Assembly (NCBI GenBank): GCA_017303735.1
Contig: JAFLCF010000168.1
Coordinates: forward strand, 1-9,692
DNA: 9,692 bases
Direction of reading: 5' to 3'
DNA from: Anaerolineae bacterium
Lineage (GTDB): Bacteria; Chloroflexota; Anaerolineae; Anaerolineales; Villigracilaceae
Positions within the stretch are counted from its first letter, which is position 1. Every line of letters starts with the position of its first letter. The notes beneath the pieces were generated by a model. That model did not search any database, was not told the DNA's origin, and saw nothing but the letters and a program-made list of their open reading frames with translations. The position numbers and the translations under genes are program-made. This document shows, piece by piece, positions 5,429 to 9,692 of the stretch.

Positions 5429-6703
5429 ATGATAACAAATCACCCGCTTATTCAAACCCTGCGTGAATTGAAGGGAAATCCACGCATCACGGTCTGGACC
5501 GAGATCATGTTCGGCATTCCCTACAATCTCTTCATGCCGTTCTTTTCTGTTTACATGCTGGCGTTGGGCTTAACCGACCAACAGATAGGCAGCATTGCCA
5601 GCATGGGGCTGGTGGCTCAGGTCTTCACTGCGCTCATCAGCGGCGCCCTTGTGGATAAATTTGGGCGGCGGCTCTCACTCTTCATCGGCGACTTGCTTTG
5701 CTGGAGCGTGCCCGCCCTCATTTGGGCAGTCGCACAGGATGTACGTTTTTTCATCGTAGCCGCGTTGATGAACAGCCTGTGGCGCATTTCTCACACCGCC
5801 TGGACCTGTCTGATGGTGGAAGACGCTGAAACCCGTCACCTCGTTCACATCTGGACCTGGATCATGATCTTTGCTTTCTCTTCGGCATTCTTCGCGCCTG
5901 TGGGCGGCTGGTTCGTTGAACGCTACGGATTAATTCCCGCCATGCGCGGCTTGCTGATCTTTGCCTTTATCATGCTGACTGCCAAAGGAATTCTGCTTTA
6001 CATGTATTCGCATGAAACCGGGCGTGGCGTGCAGCGTAAAGAAGAAACCCGTCACCGTTCTCTCTTCAGTCTTCTGGCGGAATATCGCAGTGTCTTTGGG
6101 CAAATTCTACATTCCCGCGCCATTCTGGCGGCATTGGTGCTATACGTCATTATGAATATTTATTCCACGGTGAGCAATAACTTTTGGGGTGTGCTCTTCT
6201 CCAGCAAGCTGGGATTCTCTGAATCACAAATTTCCACATATGCTGCTTTGCGTTCCATATCCATGACGCTGGGCTTTTTCCTCATCGGTCCGCGCCTCAC
6301 CAACCTAAAGCGATTCCGTTTACCACTGGGTGCAGGCTTTGGCGCATTTTTGCTGAGTCAGGGTATATTGGCGCTCATGCCGCCCAAAGCTGTGGCATTT
6401 TTGGTACTCAGTGTGGTTCTGGAAGGCGTGGCTGGGGCGCTCGTCAGCCCGATGATCGAATCCTTGATGGCGGTTTCGATGGAAACCAATGAACGCGCCC
6501 GCCTGACGGCAATGGTATCCATGTTGGTAATCATCTTCGTCTCCCCTTTCGGCTGGATCGCAGGTCAACTCTCCGCGTTGGATCGCTCCTTTCCATTTTT
6601 GATGAATATTGGCTTGTTTGCCATTGGTCTTGTGCTGGTTTGGGTAATAGGAAAGCCCGGCTTAATCAATTTTGTACAACATACAGAACCACACGAAGCA
6701 TAA
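5429..6703 (+). CDS. MFS transporter
   Basis: A major facilitator superfamily membrane carrier of 424 residues from the ATG at 5429, with about twelve hydrophobic helices in two halves separated by a charged cytoplasmic loop (around HETGRGVQRKEETRH). The signature motif A, GALVDKFGRR, is at residues 72-81 between helices 2 and 3. The frame also extends to a GTG at 5351. That 26-residue extension encodes the leader hairpin region and looks unlike protein, while MITNHPLIQTLRELKGNPRI is a normal short cytoplasmic N-terminus, so 5429 is preferred although its ribosome binding site is weak. The glucokinase starts 16 bases after its stop, and a beta-glucosidase relic lies just upstream. Import of a sugar or glucoside by proton symport is therefore the likeliest role, but substrate specificity is inference from neighbours only. 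Confidence 0.88.
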   Translation: MITNHPLIQTLRELKGNPRITVWTEIMFGIPYNLFMPFFSVYMLALGLTDQQIGSIASMGLVAQVFTALISGALVDKFGRRLSLFIGDLLCWSVPALIWAVAQDVRFFIVAALMNSLWRISHTAWTCLMVEDAETRHLVHIWTWIMIFAFSSAFFAPVGGWFVERYGLIPAMRGLLIFAFIMLTAKGILLYMYSHETGRGVQRKEETRHRSLFSLLAEYRSVFGQILHSRAILAALVLYVIMNIYSTVSNNFWGVLFSSKLGFSESQISTYAALRSISMTLGFFLIGPRLTNLKRFRLPLGAGFGAFLLSQGILALMPPKAVAFLVLSVVLEGVAGALVSPMIESLMAVSMETNERARLTAMVSMLVIIFVSPFGWIAGQLSALDRSFPFLMNIGLFAIGLVLVWVIGKPGLINFVQHTEPHEA

Positions 6704-6719
6704 ACTTGAGGAAATGAAA

Positions 6720-7712
6720 ATGAATGTTTTAGTTGGCGATATTGGCGGCACGAAGACTGCCCTGGCGATCGTATCTGGGGAGACAGGTCCGCGCAGCCTT
6801 GCACACGAAAGACACTTTCTAAGTGCTCAATATGACAGTATTGATGAGATTATCCATGCCTACCTTTCTGACGCAGCGGTACAGATCCACGCCATTTGTT
6901 TGGTAGTGGCGGGTCCCGTCATTGATGGCAAGGCAAAGATTACCAACCTACCCTGGGAGATGGAGGAAGAGCGCCTTGCAGCAAAGTTCAACGTGAAGCG
7001 CGCCAAACTGCTAAATGACCTCGAAGGCATGGCATACGCCATCCCGATCTTGGATGATGAGGATGTATTCACCCTGTCGGCTGGTGTTCCTGTCAGCGGC
7101 GGTTCGATTGCGGTCATTGCACCAGGCACAGGGTTGGGTGAGGCGTACTTGACCAAAGACAGCACAACCTATTGCGCCCATGCCTCAGAAGGCGGGCATG
7201 CATCCTTTTCTCCCATCAATGCCTTGCAGATCGAGCTGTTGGAATTTCTCCAGCAGAAAAAAGGGCTTGAACATGTCAGCATGGAAAGAGTGTGTTCTGG
7301 CTCACTCGGCATCCCCAACCTTTACACCTTTCTCGAAGAAACTGGAAAACACCCCGAACCTGAATGGCTTGCTCAAAAACTGGCAGAAGGGGTGGATATG
7401 GCTCCGGTCATCTTTGGCGCGGCGCAAGACCCTGAAAATCCATCTGAACTTTGCATCGCTACCCTAAATTTATTCTGCTCGATCCTCGCCGTGGAAGCCG
7501 GAAACCTTGCACTAAAGATCCTTTCAACAGGCGGTATATATCTTGGCGGCGGCATCCCACCGCGCATCCTTCCGTCTTTGCAAAAACCGGAGTTTCTTAA
7601 GACCCTGCGCCGCAAAGGACGTTTTGAGGGGCTGTTGACTCAAATGCCGGTCAAAGTGATCTTAAACACCAAAGCGCCCTTAATGGGTGCCGGGGAATAC
7701 GGTTTGCGTTAA
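6720..7712 (+). CDS. glk: Glucokinase
   Basis: A 330-residue glucokinase of the E. coli Glk type (PF02685), catalysing ATP-dependent phosphorylation of glucose to glucose 6-phosphate in the cytoplasm. Seen in order are the phosphate-1 motif GDIGGTKT (6-13), LNDLEG with Asn99 and catalytic Asp100, the phosphate-2 loop APGTGLGEA (134-142), EGGH (157-160) with the sugar-binding Glu and His, ERVCSG (189-194), and the late glycine-rich YLGGGIPPRI segment. Several positions coincide with E. coli Glk numbering. Start choice: ATGs occur at 6714 and 6720. GAGG (6708-6711) is only two bases from the first but eight from the second, and the protein from 6720 begins directly on the first strand, so 6720 is preferred. 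It follows the MFS gene by 16 bases in an apparent operon and would phosphorylate imported or released glucose. Confidence 0.92.
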   Translation: MNVLVGDIGGTKTALAIVSGETGPRSLAHERHFLSAQYDSIDEIIHAYLSDAAVQIHAICLVVAGPVIDGKAKITNLPWEMEEERLAAKFNVKRAKLLNDLEGMAYAIPILDDEDVFTLSAGVPVSGGSIAVIAPGTGLGEAYLTKDSTTYCAHASEGGHASFSPINALQIELLEFLQQKKGLEHVSMERVCSGSLGIPNLYTFLEETGKHPEPEWLAQKLAEGVDMAPVIFGAAQDPENPSELCIATLNLFCSILAVEAGNLALKILSTGGIYLGGGIPPRILPSLQKPEFLKTLRRKGRFEGLLTQMPVKVILNTKAPLMGAGEYGLR

Positions 7713-7716
7713 AACT

Positions 7717-7855
7717 TTACGTCATCAACTTCGGACGATATTGCCACGCCTCTGCCAGATGCGGGGATTGGATCTCTTCACGATGGTCTCACTCGATTCG
7801 CTGAGTTTTTCGTAGTCTACCCGTGGAACTTCGATTTTGGTGACGAAAACTATGG
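7717..7855 (-). pseudogene. Decayed minus-strand coding trace
   Basis: The 245-base gap 7713-7957 has no intact gene. On the minus strand a clean stretch ending at TAA (7719-7717) reads EIQSPHLAEAWQYRPKLMT with ordinary codon choice for this window, preceded in frame by a TGA (7791-7789). Immediately upstream another minus-strand frame reads VFVTKIEVPRVDYEKLSESS, also protein-like. A single frameshift near 7775-7785 would join them. This is what a frameshifted gene end looks like, but I do not recognise the family and the stretch is short. No terminator is seen after the glucokinase. Confidence 0.3.
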
Positions 7856-7957
7856 CACAGGTGCAGGTAATCCACATGGGCAGGGGGGACGCAATCGACA
7901 TATCGTCCCACTGGTGCAATAACAGAATATTGAATTTGCGATACACTGTAGCCTTAT

Positions 7958-9692
7958 ATGCGCCTTTCCCAGATCCTTCGCACAAAATTGATCCCCCCGC
8001 CACGTAACGCCCGCACACTTTCACGCCCGCGAGTGGTTCAAACCTTGAAGCAAGCGTTGGATTATCGCTTCACCATTTTGCAGGCAGAAGCAGGCTACGG
8101 CAAAAGCACAGCACTTTCTGAACTGGCAGGGGATCATCAACCTATCGTCTGGTATCAAGCCAACGAGGAAGATAACGATCCGTTGGTCTTCCTGTTGCAA
8201 CTGTGCCATGCGCTACAACATACCCTGCCTCATGTTGAAAATCTTCCCTCCGCGTTTTTAGAAGCATGGGATGGCGCCCAGGGTCCGCTTCCATGGCGCG
8301 GACTTGTCGATCAGATCATCAACGCCCTCGCGGATTCATCCATCCCACCGACCTTGTTCATCCTCGACGATGCGCATCTGCTCACCGATACCGGCGAACT
8401 GCCCCACATTCTGGATCGGTTGATCGGGCTGGCTCCTGTAGACTTTCACATTCTATTGGCAGGGCGCCCCACCATCACTTTGCCCAACCTCACACGCTGG
8501 CGCGCAAAGGGTGAAGTGCTCATTCTCGATCAAGCGACACTGACCTTTACCAAAAATGAGATCGGTTCCCTCTTTGGTACCCGCTACGGACTCGAACTCA
8601 CCAGCGAAGAACTCGACTCGTTGCTTGAATACACAGAAGGCTGGGCAATCGGCTTGCAACTCATCTGGCAAAGCATTCGCTCACAGTCTCCGCTGACTCT
8701 TGAATTCCCATTGCGCTGGCAGACCGATTCACTCGAAACTCTCTTCGACATGCTTGCCCATGAAGTTTTCGAACGTCAACCAGCCGACGTGCGCGAGTTC
8801 CTGCTCATCACCTCCATTTTGCGCGAACTGAATCCCGAAGTCTGCGACGCCTTGCGAAATGCTTCGGGCTACCCAACAGGCGATTCACAATCCATGCTGG
8901 CGTATCTTCGTCGACAGGATCTTTTTGTCGCAGAGACCGCCGTAAGCTCGCTTCGCTATCATCATATCTTTCACAACTTCCTGCGCCAGCAATCACCGAC
9001 CGAAACGCGCACCAAATGGCACCGTGATGCCGCCGCCTATTTCATCTCTCGTAATAACCCAGAGGATGCGATCTATCACCTCATCGAAGCCAAAGCCTGG
9101 GACGATGTTGCCGATCTGCTCGATACCTATGCTGCCACGCTTCTCTCTACGGGACGGCTGGATACGCTTGCGAGTTACATTGATTCCCTGCCAAGCCTTT
9201 CCATGCATCAACACCCCACATTGATGTTCACCCTCGGCGAGCTTGCCCGCATGCACAGCCGCTTCGACGAAGCGCAAGGATGGTACAAGCAGGCTGAAGT
9301 CACATGGCGTCAACGCGGACAGCAGGATGGAATCGCTCGCGCCCTGCGTGGACAAGCCCGCGTTTATCTGGATACAGTCAACCCAACACAAGCTGAAAAA
9401 TTACTCGAAGAAGCCATCCGCTTAAGTGACGGTTTCGAGGATCGCGAGGCGCAGGTTCGGTTGTTCGAATTGCTCGCAGAAAACAAGCTCAACTCCGGGC
9501 ACGTCGAAGAGGCGGAACGTCTACGTCAGCGAGCCGATGAATTACGCGCCGAAGGTCCATCTAATGACCAGTTGTGGTTCCGTGTTCTGTTGCGTACGGG
9601 TCGCCTCGAAGAAGCCCGAAGAGGTTTGGAAGAACTCGCCGAAGCCGAAAGCCACGAGCCTGTTCAAACTCCACGTGCTCATCGTGAGACGA
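7958..9692 (+). CDS. MalT/LAL-type ATPase-TPR transcriptional regulator, 3'-partial
   Basis: The frame opens at the ATG at 7958, after in-frame stops at 7931 and 7949, and stays open to the right edge, giving 578 codons. The N-terminus ILRTKLIPPPRNARTLSRPR is the characteristic opening of MalT-like/LuxR-LAL regulators. A P-loop follows, AEAGYGKST (residues 43-51), then Walker B LFILDDAH (133-140), a LAGRP segment (sensor-1 region), the EGWAIGLQL helix, and TPR-like helical repeats from about residue 365 (NPEDAIYHLIEAKAWDDVADLL, then GELARMHSRFDEAQGWYKQA). Such STAND ATPases bind ATP and an inducer, oligomerise and activate transcription. The output domain (LuxR-type helix-turn-helix or BTAD/SARP) would lie beyond the window. 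No strong Shine-Dalgarno is seen, and TACACT (7942-7947) just upstream suggests a very short leader. The inducer is unknown; control of the adjacent sugar genes is conceivable but unproven. Confidence 0.9.
   Translation, partial: MRLSQILRTKLIPPPRNARTLSRPRVVQTLKQALDYRFTILQAEAGYGKSTALSELAGDHQPIVWYQANEEDNDPLVFLLQLCHALQHTLPHVENLPSAFLEAWDGAQGPLPWRGLVDQIINALADSSIPPTLFILDDAHLLTDTGELPHILDRLIGLAPVDFHILLAGRPTITLPNLTRWRAKGEVLILDQATLTFTKNEIGSLFGTRYGLELTSEELDSLLEYTEGWAIGLQLIWQSIRSQSPLTLEFPLRWQTDSLETLFDMLAHEVFERQPADVREFLLITSILRELNPEVCDALRNASGYPTGDSQSMLAYLRRQDLFVAETAVSSLRYHHIFHNFLRQQSPTETRTKWHRDAAAYFISRNNPEDAIYHLIEAKAWDDVADLLDTYAATLLSTGRLDTLASYIDSLPSLSMHQHPTLMFTLGELARMHSRFDEAQGWYKQAEVTWRQRGQQDGIARALRGQARVYLDTVNPTQAEKLLEEAIRLSDGFEDREAQVRLFELLAENKLNSGHVEEAERLRQRADELRAEGPSNDQLWFRVLLRTGRLEEARRGLEELAEAESHEPVQTPRAHRET

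Noticed and set aside
6672..6719. Extension of glucokinase to TTG 6672 or ATG 6714
   Set aside because: The extension overlaps the MFS gene end, and the GAGG at 6708-6711 has proper spacing only to the ATG at 6720.
1..9692. CRISPR arrays, tRNA/rRNA genes, insertion sequences or a defence system
   Set aside because: I saw no regularly spaced direct repeats, no tRNA- or rRNA-like sequence, no transposase or integrase, and no restriction, toxin-antitoxin or phage-defence signature.

Overview
This 9.7 kb window looks like chromosomal DNA of moderate GC content. I place it tentatively in the Chloroflexota, near Anaerolineae. The basis is an F420-type luciferase-like oxidoreductase, a large MalT-type ATPase/TPR regulator opening with the TKLIPPP segment common in that phylum, and the general style of the proteins. 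This is an inference from protein style, not a proven assignment.

Layout. (1) Positions 3-722 (+) hold the C-terminal part of an aminoglycoside/choline-kinase-like phosphotransferase whose start lies outside the window. (2) It converges on an alpha/beta hydrolase (1613-792, -). (3) Divergent from the hydrolase is a compact stress-type operon. A textbook MerR promoter (19-bp spacer with a dyad inside it) drives an AdhR/NmlR-like MerR regulator that has a cysteine at position 52. Three bases later comes a 35-codon in-frame relic of an aldo/keto reductase, and then an intact LLM-class F420-dependent oxidoreductase. (4) After a REP-like palindrome come an EamA/DMT transporter and an intact aldo/keto reductase. 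These two are closely spaced and closed by a very clear rho-independent terminator (5138-5169). (5) Next is a sugar-related block: a 21-codon relic of the N-terminus of a GH3 beta-glucosidase, a structured leader with a GNRA-capped hairpin, an MFS transporter and a glucokinase. (6) A 245-bp gap shows a decayed minus-strand coding trace. (7) The start of a MalT/LAL-type ATPase-TPR regulator runs off the right edge.

How the parts fit. The MerR block reads as an electrophile/aldehyde-response unit in which an ancestral aldo/keto reductase was deleted in frame, leaving regulator and F420 oxidoreductase. The GH3 relic, MFS transporter and glucokinase read as a glucoside uptake-hydrolysis-phosphorylation set that has lost its hydrolase. 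The recurring theme is gene erosion that leaves short, clean remnants. I did not find a convincing novel defence, mobile or biosynthetic system. The most interesting items are the remnants, the MerR promoter with its very short predicted leader, and the structured leader before the MFS gene.
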